This document shows, piece by piece, positions 44,475 to 53,346 of a stretch of DNA of 64,000 nt. Source of the DNA: CAINVV01 sp963663005 (lineage in GTDB: Bacteria > Bacteroidota > Bacteroidia > Bacteroidales > Prolixibacteraceae); NCBI GenBank assembly GCA_963663005.2, contig CAXXHH010000010.1, forward strand, positions 372,001 through 436,000, written 5' to 3'. Position 1 is the first letter of the stretch; every line of letters begins with the position of its first letter. The notes beneath the pieces are model-generated. The model did not search any database. It was not told the origin of the DNA and saw only the letters and a program-made list of their open reading frames with translations. The position numbers and the translations under genes are program-made.

Positions 44475-45362
44475 CTACTTCAGCGAATTAACTACCTCCC
44501 TGACCTTACGGATATGTTGAGGCGTGGTACCGCAGCATCCGCCAACGATGTTAGCCCCTGCTGCAATAATATCCTTCACCTTTGATGCCATGTCTTCGGG
44601 TGTCTCGGGAAAAGTAGTAACGCCATCAAGGTATCTTGGCATACCGGCATTTGCATGCACAAGCACCGGAATTTTTTGGTTGACAGTTCTGATCTCACGT
44701 ACCATTCCAATCATATCCTCGATACCGTTTCCACAGTTGGTTCCGATAAGATCTGCGCCAGCTTCGACCAGCGTCCCGGCCATTTCGGAGGGAGAAATCC
44801 CCATCATGCTACGATACCCGCCACCGATAACCTTTTCAAAAGTCATGGTGGCAAAAACCTCACAGGATGTATTTTCTTTAGCCGCTTTCACAGCAATCCG
44901 GGCTTCTTCAAGATCTGTCATCGTCTCAATCATGATGGCATTGACTCCACCAGCCTCAAGCGCCATGGCTTGCTCTTTGAACGCTTCATAAAGCTCCTCT
45001 TCAGTCACCTCTTCCATCAGAAGAAGCTTCCCGGTAGGACCAACAGAACCCAAGACAAAGCGATCCGGCCCTGCCGCTTTTCTACTAATTTCAGCGGCAG
45101 CCTTATTAAATTCATACACTTTATCTTCGAAACCGTACTGCGCCAACTTTAACCGGTTTCCGCCAAAGCTATTGGTCTCAACCATGTCGGCCCCAGCATC
45201 AATATAACTTTTTGCAATATCCAGCACATCCGATGGATGGGTTATGTTCCAGGCCTCCGGACACTCGCCCGGCACCAGACCCTTTTGCTGCAAAAAAGTA
45301 CCCCAGGCACCATCTGACACAAGTACGTTGCCGTTATTTATTTCGGAAAGAATTTTCTTCAT
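44475..45362 (-). CDS. Homocysteine S-methyltransferase domain protein (MetH module 1)
   Basis: A 295-aa (beta/alpha)8 protein that transfers a methyl group to homocysteine. It has the N-terminal VSDGAWGT, METNSFGGNR and IGTNCGNG, and the zinc-binding cysteines in GGCCGTTP near the C-terminus, as in MetH module 1 and MtsB/BHMT relatives. Located 2 bp after the corrinoid protein gene. The methylcobalamin of that partner is the inferred donor. No folate-binding module is encoded in this operon. Confidence 0.9.
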   Translation of the reverse strand: MKKILSEINNGNVLVSDGAWGTFLQQKGLVPGECPEAWNITHPSDVLDIAKSYIDAGADMVETNSFGGNRLKLAQYGFEDKVYEFNKAAAEISRKAAGPDRFVLGSVGPTGKLLLMEEVTEEELYEAFKEQAMALEAGGVNAIMIETMTDLEEARIAVKAAKENTSCEVFATMTFEKVIGGGYRSMMGISPSEMAGTLVEAGADLIGTNCGNGIEDMIGMVREIRTVNQKIPVLVHANAGMPRYLDGVTTFPETPEDMASKVKDIIAAGANIVGGCCGTTPQHIRKVREVVNSLK

Positions 45363-45364
45363 TG

Positions 45365-46036
45365 CTATGATGCTAATTTCGTATTCAAATACTCTACTAT
45401 CCCTTGAGGGTCAGGAGAATAATGGTCGGCGCCAATCTTTTGACAAAACTCACTATTCACAGGAGCGCCACCAATAGTTACCGTGGCTTCGGGCACAGCT
45501 GCCTTGATGTCCTTCGTGATTTTCTCCATATTAGCCATGGTAGTTGTCAGCAAAGCGGAAAGTCCGACGGTTGCTCCCGGATGCTCTTTCAGGGCAGCAA
45601 TAAATTTGTCTGACCCCACATCCGTACCTAGATCAATCACTTTGTATCCATTCCCCTCGAGCATCATTGAAACCAGATTTTTGCCAATGTCATGCAAATC
45701 TCCGGATACAGTACCCAGGATAAAAGTTCCCTTCTGCTTTACCGCGCCGGAGATAAAATGCGGTTTCAGATGAATCATCGCAGTACTCATGGCCTTGGCC
45801 GACATCAGTACCTGAGGAACAAACACTTTATTCTCACGAAATTTGATACCAACTTTTTCCATTCCGGGCATTAGTCCGCTGGTGAGTATATCCTGCGGAT
45901 TGACACCCTCTTCCAGCGCTTTCCTTGTAATTTCGTCAGCACCCTCAAGTCCTTTCATTTGTGGCGGATAAGGAGAGGCAAGATTAATTTTGCCAAACTC
46001 AACACATTCGGCTAATTTGGAAAGTAGTTCATTCAT
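45365..46036 (-). CDS. Corrinoid (B12-binding) protein
   Basis: A 223-aa corrinoid protein with the methionine-synthase-like helical cap (about 1-85) and the Rossmann B12 domain with DLHDIGKNLV (DxHxxG; axial His) and the downstream LSALLTTTM and TIGGAPVN. The family shuttles methyl groups between a substrate-specific methyltransferase and an acceptor enzyme; here the acceptor is probably the homocysteine methyltransferase encoded next. First gene of the split methionine synthase operon. Confidence 0.9.
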   Translation of the reverse strand: MNELLSKLAECVEFGKINLASPYPPQMKGLEGADEITRKALEEGVNPQDILTSGLMPGMEKVGIKFRENKVFVPQVLMSAKAMSTAMIHLKPHFISGAVKQKGTFILGTVSGDLHDIGKNLVSMMLEGNGYKVIDLGTDVGSDKFIAALKEHPGATVGLSALLTTTMANMEKITKDIKAAVPEATVTIGGAPVNSEFCQKIGADHYSPDPQGIVEYLNTKLAS

Positions 46037-46151
46037 AACAAGGTTATTTTCGATTTATGATTTCCGATTTATGAATACGATTTTTGATTCGGCTCCCGAT
46101 CCTTTGCTCTCTGAACCTGTTGTTCGGGTGTGGGTCGAGGTATCGAACGAC

Positions 46152-46159
46152 CAAAGATA
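46152..46159 (-). promoter_or_regulatory. -7 box of the split methionine synthase operon
   Basis: TATCTTTG on the minus strand, giving a leader of about 108 nt to ATG 46036. The 304-bp gap 46037-46340 contains a tract of iterated CGATTTATGATT words (about 46039-46078), a degenerate GC-rich stretch at 46100-46150 and divergent promoters. No cobalamin or SAM riboswitch was recognised. Confidence 0.55.
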
Positions 46160-46340
46160 ATTAAAAAAATTTTGTGATAGTTGTTTGATCTTTTGTGCGC
46201 TCCGGCTTTACCACCATTCCAGAAAAGATTTCCAATCCGTTTTTTGAAATAATTTGTTTCGTTTTGAAACTTAATTTATTTATAATCGTTCTAAATTATA
46301 ACTGATCACGGTAATAATATTTAACATTAATAACACAATT

Positions 46341-46778
46341 ATGGAACGGAACAAATTTTTCTCGACACTAGGCATTTCCGCCGGAATGATCTTCTTAGCG
46401 CCTGCACTTACATCCTGCAGCAAGAGTATGACAGATGCAACAACCGGTACACCAACTGGATCCGGTGGAGCCGTTGATTTCACCCTGGATCTGACCAATC
46501 CAACCTATGCCGCACTAAATAATAATGGTGGATCTATCGTCAAAGACAATGTCATTATTGCCAAGACCGCTTCAGGGGTATATGTTGCGCTGACTTCGAT
46601 CTGTTCTCACCAGCAATATAATCCTATTTCCTTCGAAAGTGCCAACAACAGGTTCCACTGTCCAAACCACGGTTCCAATTTCGCAACTGATGGATCTGTT
46701 ATTAATGGACCGGCCACTTCGTCCTTGAAAAAATACAATACCACACTTACCGGCACTAATTTGCGGGTTTATGCATAA
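46341..46778 (+). CDS. Rieske 2Fe-2S lipoprotein
   Basis: A 145-aa exported protein. The N-terminus ends with the lipobox-like ALTSC and the Rieske ligands are in CSHQQYNP and CPNHGSNF (C-x-H and C-x-x-H). It is short and lacks cytochrome b partners nearby, so it may be a small periplasmic electron carrier and not part of a bc complex. A strong hairpin follows. Confidence 0.88.
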   Translation: MERNKFFSTLGISAGMIFLAPALTSCSKSMTDATTGTPTGSGGAVDFTLDLTNPTYAALNNNGGSIVKDNVIIAKTASGVYVALTSICSHQQYNPISFESANNRFHCPNHGSNFATDGSVINGPATSSLKKYNTTLTGTNLRVYA

Positions 46779-46780
46779 AC

Positions 46781-46820
46781 GGAAATTGGACTATCCACCC
46801 ATGTGGATAGTCCAATTTCC
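46781..46820. terminator. Bidirectional terminator between convergent genes
   Basis: A perfect 18-bp stem (46781-46798 and 46803-46820) with a 4-nt loop fills the 44 bp between the Rieske stop and the GH51 stop. No long U-run exists on either strand, but the stem is exceptionally stable. Confidence 0.85.
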
Positions 46821-46822
46821 AT

Positions 46823-48358
46823 CTATTGCAACTGAATCAGCACTACTGATTTGGAAGGCAGAACGGCAGTGATTTTTCCGCCTGCAATTTTAGCTCCTTT
46901 AAAATCGACAGTATAGACTTCATCTTTCTTTCCAAAATCATTGTATGCATTGATTTTGGAAGAAGTAACCATTTGACCTGATACTTTGGTTGGATTGAAC
47001 CCAGGAAGTTCGAAATTTATCTCCTGAGATTTATTCGGATCCAGATTACAAAGCGTGATGCTGACGATACCATTTTTGATGGACGCAGAACCATTAACAG
47101 CATCAAGAGATTCTGCGTTAACAGTGTATTGGTTGCACTTGATTTCTATTGGAAGCATCGTTGCATCCTGGTGGACTTTATACAACCTAAAAACATGATA
47201 CGTTGGTGTGAGAACCATTTGATCATCTTTCGTCAGGATTACTGATTGTAATACGTTAATCATCTGCGCAATATTACTCATCCGAACCCGGTCGGCATGG
47301 TTATTGAAAATATTCAGATTGATACCTGCAATCAATGCATCCCGTAACGTGTTTTGCTGATAAAGGAATCCTGGATTGGTGCCCGGTTCAACATCATACC
47401 AACTACCCCACTCGTCCACAAGCAATCCGACTCTCTTTTTAGGATCATATTGATCCATTATTGCCGAATGCTTGGTAACCAGCTCTTCCATTTTCAACGT
47501 TTTCTGCAGCGTAATGAACCAGGCAGCCTCATCAAATATAGTCGCAGAGCCCTTCTTCTGCCAGTTGAATGGCACGGTGTAATAATGTAAGGAAATACCA
47601 TTCATCATCCTGGCCGCCTCACGCATGAGCACTTCTGTCCATTTGTAGTCTTCCACGTTAGCTCCGCTGGCAATTTTGTACATTCCGGGAGCACGCATAA
47701 AGGAAGCATACTGACGATATTGATCGGCATAATATTCGGGACGCATGTTTCCTCCACAACCCCAGGTTTCATTTCCTACGGCCCAATATTTGACATTCCA
47801 GGGTTTTTCACGGCCATTCTTTTTGCGGAGATTGGTCATGGGACTCTCGTTCGTTGATGTCACATATTCGACCCATTCTGCAGCCTCGCGGACGGTTCCG
47901 CTGCCTACATTCAGATTGACATAGGCATCCGCACCAATCAGTTCGCAGAAATCCAGAAATTCATGTGTTCCAAAACTATTGTTCTCGGTAACTCCTCCCC
48001 AGTGAACATTAATAATAGAGGGGCGTTCCGATTTCGGGCCAATGCCGTCTCTCCAGTGATACGTATCGGCAAAGCAACCGCCAGGCCAGCGGATTAGCGG
48101 CACACTCAAATCTTTCAATGCCGAAACTACGTCAGACCGGAATCCTTTGATATTGGGAATCGGAGAATTTTCCCCAACATAAATTCCGCCGTAAATACAA
48201 TGCCCTAAATGTTCGGCAAAATGGCCATAGATCGCTTTGTCAATTTTTGCACCAGGCTGGTCGGCATGGACGACAATCCTGCTCTGCGACATCCCCAGAA
48301 GGGAAAAACTCATCAATAAGATAATGAAAATGAATCGGATGGAAAGACTTTTTCTCAT
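46823..48358 (-). CDS. Alpha-L-arabinofuranosidase, GH51
   Basis: A 511-aa secreted glycoside hydrolase that removes arabinofuranose side chains from arabinoxylan or arabinan. Signal peptide (FIFIILLMSFSLLGMS), then YGHFAEHLG, VPLIRWPGGCFAD, the acid/base in VGNETWG and the nucleophile in LLVDEWGSW, followed by a C-terminal beta domain. ATG 48358 is used; the longer reading from 48475 crosses the promoter region. It is divergent from the GntR-type regulator and shares its control region with it. Confidence 0.94.
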   Translation of the reverse strand: MRKSLSIRFIFIILLMSFSLLGMSQSRIVVHADQPGAKIDKAIYGHFAEHLGHCIYGGIYVGENSPIPNIKGFRSDVVSALKDLSVPLIRWPGGCFADTYHWRDGIGPKSERPSIINVHWGGVTENNSFGTHEFLDFCELIGADAYVNLNVGSGTVREAAEWVEYVTSTNESPMTNLRKKNGREKPWNVKYWAVGNETWGCGGNMRPEYYADQYRQYASFMRAPGMYKIASGANVEDYKWTEVLMREAARMMNGISLHYYTVPFNWQKKGSATIFDEAAWFITLQKTLKMEELVTKHSAIMDQYDPKKRVGLLVDEWGSWYDVEPGTNPGFLYQQNTLRDALIAGINLNIFNNHADRVRMSNIAQMINVLQSVILTKDDQMVLTPTYHVFRLYKVHQDATMLPIEIKCNQYTVNAESLDAVNGSASIKNGIVSITLCNLDPNKSQEINFELPGFNPTKVSGQMVTSSKINAYNDFGKKDEVYTVDFKGAKIAGGKITAVLPSKSVVLIQLQ

Positions 48359-48378
48359 AGCGTTGGTTTTAATCTTAC

Positions 48379-48386
48379 CAAAAGTA
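48379..48386 (-). promoter_or_regulatory. -7 box of the GH51 gene
   Basis: TACTTTTG on the minus strand, 21 bp before ATG 48358. No TTG is present at -33; that place is taken by the dyad at 48394-48418. Confidence 0.6.
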
Positions 48387-48393
48387 CAAATAA

Positions 48394-48418
48394 AATAAAC
48401 GTATAAAATACATTTATT
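48394..48418. promoter_or_regulatory. Candidate operator of the GntR-type regulator
   Basis: The dyad AATAAACGTAT-AAA-ATACATTTATT has arms that match at 10 of 11 positions around a 3-bp centre. It covers the -33 area of the GH51 promoter in the divergent control region. Confidence 0.6.
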
Positions 48419-48482
48419 AATCAGTTGCAAAAAATATGCTGAACAACATCTAAATTGAGACGAGACGGCAACCATTAAACTC

Positions 48483-48490
48483 TATATTTG
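48483..48490 (+). promoter_or_regulatory. -7 box of the regulator gene
   Basis: TATATTTG, a perfect TAnnTTTG, with TTG at 48455 (25 bp upstream, longer than usual). It supports ATG 48527 as the regulator start. Confidence 0.6.
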
Positions 48491-48526
48491 CAGAACGGAT
48501 CAGAACAGATAACCACCCTGGCGAAG

Positions 48527-49522
48527 ATGAAAAAATTCAGTTTTAAACCGAACGTAAATTCAGGCATCTCGAAAGTACAACAACTCGTTGATTCATTGAT
48601 TCGTTCTATCAATTTTAAAATGCTTCGCGAGGGAGACCCACTCCCATCAGTGAACGACCTTATGAGGGAATCAGGCCTTTCCAGGGATACCGTTTTCAAA
48701 AGCTACGGCGAACTAAAAAGAAGAGGAATTGTCGAAGCCATTCCAAACAAAGGCTATTTTGTGACGCGCTCTCAAAAGCAGGTATTCCTGTTTCTGGATA
48801 CTTTCAAGGCATACAAAGAGGTTCTTTATAACTCTTTTAAGCAAAATTTACCGAAGAACACAATGGTGGACATCAACTTCCACCATTATAATTTTGAACT
48901 GTTTAAGTCCATCATTCACAGCAGTAATGGAAAATTCAGCTCCTATATTATCATGAATTTCAATCATCCTGAAATTCCTGAAATCATTGGCGAGATTGAT
49001 CCGGACAAGCTACTCCTGATAGACTGGTCTATCCATGCTCAAAAGGGTCAGGCCAAGGTTTACCAGGATTTCAACGAGTCTGTATACCGTTGTCTTTCGG
49101 CCGGATGGCACCTGCTTCGCAAATACGAAGAAGTGGTCTGTGTATATCCGGAATACACTTTTCACCCATTCGAGTCTGTCGAGAATGTCAATCGATTTTG
49201 CACAGATAATGGTCTAAAATTCAGCGTTCTGTACAACATCGAAGAGCTGGATATTAAAGTTGGTAGTGTCTATTTTGTTTTCGAGGATATTGATCTGGCG
49301 GCTATTCTGGAACAGGCAAACCGTAAAAAATTCAAATTACGGGATGACTTTGGCGTTCTCTCTTACAACGATACCCCGATGAAAAAATTTGTGGCTGACG
49401 GAATTACCGTCATTTCTACCGACTTCAAATTGATGGGAAAGAAAGCTGCGGAATTTGCGGCAACCAACGAAAAGCTTGATTTCTTGGTGCCGACTGAGCT
49501 TATCATCCGGGAATCATTATAA
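48527..49522 (+). CDS. GntR-family regulator with sugar-binding domain (probable xylose/arabinose regulator)
   Basis: A 331-aa transcription factor: GntR-type winged helix (1-75, with DPLPSVNDLMRESGLSRDTV and YGELKRRGIVEAIPNKGYFV) and a LacI/periplasmic-binding-like effector domain (about 85-331, ending in FAATNEKLDFLVPTELIIRESL-type text). This combination is used in Bacteroidota to control pentose utilisation genes. It lies between divergent GH51 and the downstream xylB-GH3-xylA-xylE genes, so it probably responds to xylose or arabinose. Confidence 0.88.
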   Translation: MKKFSFKPNVNSGISKVQQLVDSLIRSINFKMLREGDPLPSVNDLMRESGLSRDTVFKSYGELKRRGIVEAIPNKGYFVTRSQKQVFLFLDTFKAYKEVLYNSFKQNLPKNTMVDINFHHYNFELFKSIIHSSNGKFSSYIIMNFNHPEIPEIIGEIDPDKLLLIDWSIHAQKGQAKVYQDFNESVYRCLSAGWHLLRKYEEVVCVYPEYTFHPFESVENVNRFCTDNGLKFSVLYNIEELDIKVGSVYFVFEDIDLAAILEQANRKKFKLRDDFGVLSYNDTPMKKFVADGITVISTDFKLMGKKAAEFAATNEKLDFLVPTELIIRESL

Positions 49523-49575
49523 AATATCATACTATATCAGAACAGTTATTTTCAGAAATTTAAATATCAACCCTT

Positions 49576-51060
49576 ATGTACCTCTTAGGAATTGACGTTG
49601 GAAGCTCATCCGTAAAAGCATCTGTCGTTGATGGCGCAACAGGCAAATGTGTGGCATCGGCATTTTATCCAAAACAGGAAATGAAAATCACAGCTGTGCA
49701 GGCTGGCTGGGCCGAGCAGGCGCCGGAATTATGGTGGGAAAATCTGAAACTTTCCATACGCGAAGTTTTGAGTACTTCGAAGGTTGACCCCAAAACCATT
49801 CATGCAATCGGAATCTCTTACCAGATGCACGGACTTGTTGTGGTCGATAAAAACAAAAATGTGCTTAGACCATCAATCATTTGGTGCGACTCACGCGCCG
49901 CAGTTTATGGGAACAAAGCATTTACAGAAATTGGGGAAGAATTTTGTCTGGCCAATCTCCTGAATTCACCTGGAAATTTCACAGCTTCCAAGCTCAAATG
50001 GGTAATGGAAAACGAGCCGGAATTGTACAGCAGAATTGACAAAATTATGCTTCCGGGCGACTATATTGCCATGAAGTTATCCGGAGAGATCAAAACAACC
50101 GCCAGCGGTTTATCTGAAGGCATATTCTGGAACTTTAAAGAAGATAAGGTGGCCTCCAGCATCCTGAAATACTACGGGTTCGAGTCCTCGATGATTCCGG
50201 AAATTGTTCCGACATTTTCAGTCCAGTCGGTTGTCAGTGCTGAAGCTGCTGCCGAACTGGGATTGGCTGTTGGAACGAAAATCAGCTACCGCGCGGGCGA
50301 CCAGCCAAATAATGCACTATCGCTCAACGTATTGAATCCCGGCGAAATTGCCACCACGGCTGGAACATCTGGTGTGGTTTATGGGGTCAGCGGTGAAGTA
50401 AAATACGATCCGCTCTCAAGAGTGAATACGTTTGCACACGTCAATCATTCCAAAGACGCTGCCAGACTGGGCGTTCTGCTTTGCATCAACGGAACTGGCA
50501 TTCTGAATTCATGGCTTAACAAGCATGTCGGAAACAACGCATTCTCTTACAAGGAAATGAACGACAAAGCTGCCACTATTGCTATCGGGTCTGAAAAATT
50601 GAGCATTCTTCCATTCGGTAACGGCGCAGAACGGGTACTCCAAAATAAGAATATCGGCGGAGTTGTTTCAGGTATGGAATTTAACATTCATACTGACGCA
50701 CATTTGTTTCGTGCGGCCCAGGAAGGGATCGTTTTCTCTTTCAAATACGGCATGGAAATAATGGAAGAGATCGGTATCCAAGCTAAGGTAATTCGTGCCG
50801 GCAAAGCAAATATGTTTCTTAGTCCGGTATTCAGAGAGACGCTGGCCGGCATTTCCGGAGCAACCATAGAACTCTATGACACAGATGGGTCAATTGGTGC
50901 TGCCCGTGGTGCAGGAATAGGATCAGGGTATTACGCTTCGGCAAAAGATGCCTTTGCAAGTCTTCAAAAACTGGAGACAGTGAATCCGGATAGTTCCAAA
51001 AAGGATCAGTATGAAGAAGCTTACAATACATGGAAAGTACTATTAAATAAACAGCTTTAA
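49576..51060 (+). CDS. xylB: Xylulokinase
   Basis: A 494-aa FGGY kinase that makes xylulose-5-phosphate. N-terminal GIDVGSSSVKASVVD, the substrate motif YQMHGLVVVDK and IIWCDSRA, AGDQPNNALSLN, and the C-terminal FRETLAGISGATIELYDTDGS place it with XylB. First of four genes that together turn xylo-oligosaccharides into xylulose-5-phosphate. A 53-bp gap separates it from the regulator gene. Confidence 0.92.
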   Translation: MYLLGIDVGSSSVKASVVDGATGKCVASAFYPKQEMKITAVQAGWAEQAPELWWENLKLSIREVLSTSKVDPKTIHAIGISYQMHGLVVVDKNKNVLRPSIIWCDSRAAVYGNKAFTEIGEEFCLANLLNSPGNFTASKLKWVMENEPELYSRIDKIMLPGDYIAMKLSGEIKTTASGLSEGIFWNFKEDKVASSILKYYGFESSMIPEIVPTFSVQSVVSAEAAAELGLAVGTKISYRAGDQPNNALSLNVLNPGEIATTAGTSGVVYGVSGEVKYDPLSRVNTFAHVNHSKDAARLGVLLCINGTGILNSWLNKHVGNNAFSYKEMNDKAATIAIGSEKLSILPFGNGAERVLQNKNIGGVVSGMEFNIHTDAHLFRAAQEGIVFSFKYGMEIMEEIGIQAKVIRAGKANMFLSPVFRETLAGISGATIELYDTDGSIGAARGAGIGSGYYASAKDAFASLQKLETVNPDSSKKDQYEEAYNTWKVLLNKQL

Positions 51061-51072
51061 TTGATTTATACC

Positions 51073-53262
51073 ATGCAAAAAATCGTTTTCCCTCTCGTTT
51101 GCCTGCTGCTGGTTTTTGCCGGAACGGCCTTTTCTCAGCCAGCTGTTCTGCCCTACCTGAACCCCGCTATCCCAATCGATCAACGGGTTGATGATCTGAT
51201 CAGTCGCATGACTCTGGAAGAAAAAGCCAGTCAGATGATTGATGCAGCGCAGGATCTGCCCCAACTCAATGTACCAAAATACGGGTGGTGGAGCGAGGCA
51301 TTGCACGGTGTGGCCAGAGCGGGAAAAGCAACGATATTTCCGCAGGCAATAGCCATGGCGGCGACTTTTGATCCTGAACTGATCCACGAAGTTTCATCTG
51401 CGATATCGGATGAAGGGAGAGCGATGTACAACGCTGCAGTAAAAAGAGGGTTCCACACTATTTGTCAGGGACTTACCTTCTGGTCGCCTAATGTCAATAT
51501 TTTCAGGGATCCCAGATGGGGCCGCGGCCACGAGACGTATGGAGAAGACCCGTTTCTGACCGGAACTATTGGAGCTGCCTTCGTCAGAGGGATGCAGGGA
51601 GATAATCCCAATTATTTAAAAACAGCCGCCTGCGCAAAACATTACGCGGTGCACTCCGGACCGGAAGGTCTTCGGCACGAATTCAATGCGGTTGTATCGG
51701 ACAAAGATTTGTATGAGACCTATTTGCCGGCTTTCAAGTCGCTGGTGGATGTAAATGTAGAATCCGTCATGTGCGCATATAACCGGACTGACAATGAGCC
51801 ATGCTGCGGAAGCAACAGACTGCTGACAAATATCCTCCGAAACGACTGGGGATTTAAGGGCCATGTGGTGTCCGATTGTGGCGCTTTAGCAAATATCCAT
51901 GGAGATCATCACTTCACGGCTACGGCTGAACAAACGGTGGCTCTGGCAATCCAAAATCAGGTTAACCTCAATTGCGGAGACACTTACAAGGCAATACCTT
52001 CCGCTGTTAAGCAAGGATTGATAACTGAAAAGGAGGTAGACCGGGTTTTGCACGGACTCTTAAAAACGCGTTTCAAACTGGGCATGTTCGATCCGGAGAA
52101 TGCCAATCCATATTCCAAAATCGGCTCTGAAGTCATTCACAGCGAAGCTCACAAGCAGTTAGCCCGCAAGGTGGCTCAGAGGTCGGTTGTCTTGCTGAAA
52201 AACAATGGCGCACTGCCCATTGCAAAAGATTGTCCTTCGGTATTTGTCACAGGACCGATGGCCGGAAACATTGATGTACTGATCGGGAATTACTATGGAA
52301 TTTCTGATGATATGAGCACAATTCTGGAAGGTATTGCCGGCAAAATTGCGGATGGTTCTAAAATCGGATATCGTTACGGTATCCTGCCCGACCGCGAAAA
52401 TAAGAATCCGATGGACTGGTCTACCGGTTTGGCAGCCGATGCGGATGTGACGGTCGCCGTCTTAGGAATTTCGGGATTGGATGAAGGTGAAGAGGGCGAA
52501 TCCATTGCCTCATCCGACAAAGGAGACCGTCTGGACACGCGATTGCCGGAAAGTCAGCTTAATTACCTGCGTAAACTGAAACAGGCGGCCGGAAAGAAAA
52601 AATTGATTCTAGTGCTTACCGGGGGCAGTGCAATAACGAGTCCTGAAATTGAAGAGTTGGCAGACGCCATTCTATTCGTCTGGTATCCGGGCGAACAAGG
52701 TGGCAATGCAGTCGCGGATGTCTTGTTTGGAGATGCCAATCCTTGCGGCCGACTCCCGATCACCTTTCCAAAATCGATAAATGACATTCCCGCGTTCGAA
52801 AATTACAGCATGGTTGGCAGGACATATCGCTATATGGAGAAAGAGCCCCTGTTCCCATTTGGATTCGGACTTTCCTATACCAAATTCAGTTACGGCAATC
52901 TGAAATTATCCGCCGAAAAAATCAAGAAGGGAGAGACTGTATCGGCCACTTTTACTGTGACAAATACAGGCAAATTTGCGGGAGAAGAGGTAGCGCAGCT
53001 ATATATCACCGATCAAACCGCATCCTTTCGCGTTCCGATACAGTCGCTGAAGGGGATCAAGAAAGTGAACCTGGAGCCCGGGAAAAGTCAGGAAGTGACG
53101 TTTGCCATTACACCTGAGTTGATGAGTTCGGTGGATGAAGCTGGAAAGAGTGTGATTGGAAAAGGAAACATTCAGATTGTAATCGGCGGTTCCTCCCCCG
53201 GCAAGCGAAGTTTGGATCTGGGCGCAGCCGCATTTTTAAAAGGAACTGTACTTATTAGATAA
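51073..53262 (+). CDS. Glycoside hydrolase family 3, probable beta-xylosidase
   Basis: A 729-aa exported enzyme: signal peptide (LVCLLLVFAGTAFS), GH3 N-terminal barrel with WGRGHETYGEDPFLTG, KHYAVHSGPE and the nucleophile Asp in HVVSDCGAL, the C-terminal alpha/beta domain, and a fibronectin III-like domain at the end (about 640-720). Sequence details such as WWSEALHGVAR are typical of the xylosidase/arabinosidase branch. ATG 51073 is chosen over a TTG at 51061. It would release xylose for the isomerase encoded next. Confidence 0.9.
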   Translation: MQKIVFPLVCLLLVFAGTAFSQPAVLPYLNPAIPIDQRVDDLISRMTLEEKASQMIDAAQDLPQLNVPKYGWWSEALHGVARAGKATIFPQAIAMAATFDPELIHEVSSAISDEGRAMYNAAVKRGFHTICQGLTFWSPNVNIFRDPRWGRGHETYGEDPFLTGTIGAAFVRGMQGDNPNYLKTAACAKHYAVHSGPEGLRHEFNAVVSDKDLYETYLPAFKSLVDVNVESVMCAYNRTDNEPCCGSNRLLTNILRNDWGFKGHVVSDCGALANIHGDHHFTATAEQTVALAIQNQVNLNCGDTYKAIPSAVKQGLITEKEVDRVLHGLLKTRFKLGMFDPENANPYSKIGSEVIHSEAHKQLARKVAQRSVVLLKNNGALPIAKDCPSVFVTGPMAGNIDVLIGNYYGISDDMSTILEGIAGKIADGSKIGYRYGILPDRENKNPMDWSTGLAADADVTVAVLGISGLDEGEEGESIASSDKGDRLDTRLPESQLNYLRKLKQAAGKKKLILVLTGGSAITSPEIEELADAILFVWYPGEQGGNAVADVLFGDANPCGRLPITFPKSINDIPAFENYSMVGRTYRYMEKEPLFPFGFGLSYTKFSYGNLKLSAEKIKKGETVSATFTVTNTGKFAGEEVAQLYITDQTASFRVPIQSLKGIKKVNLEPGKSQEVTFAITPELMSSVDEAGKSVIGKGNIQIVIGGSSPGKRSLDLGAAAFLKGTVLIR

Positions 53263-53273
53263 TATATACGTAC

Positions 53274-53293
53274 GGGCGTATCGTGATGCGCCC
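53274..53293. repeat. REP-like palindrome GGGCGTATCGTGATGCGCCC
   Basis: A near-perfect 9-bp stem with one G-U pair in the 84-bp spacer between GH3 and xylA. Same class of short GC-rich palindromes as 40450-40469. Confidence 0.65.
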
Positions 53294-53346
53294 TCCAAAT
53301 TCCACATAAACAATTAATATACATCAATTTAATAAATTTTAGTATC

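Noticed and set aside
46039..46078. Short repeated words that might be a CRISPR-like array
   Set aside because: The words CGATTTATGATT are imperfect, without unique spacers of constant length, and no cas genes are present.
46103..46135. Degenerate palindrome-like GC-rich stretch, possible REP unit
   Set aside because: It does not align convincingly with either REP class in the window.
46037..46151. Possible cobalamin or SAM riboswitch before the B12-dependent operon
   Set aside because: No B12-box or SAM riboswitch core could be found; the leader is mostly iterated AT-rich words.
53294..53346. Possible second operator for the pentose regulator before xylA
   Set aside because: It contains ATAAAC and ATACAT half-sites, but the spacing and symmetry differ from the dyad at 48394-48418.
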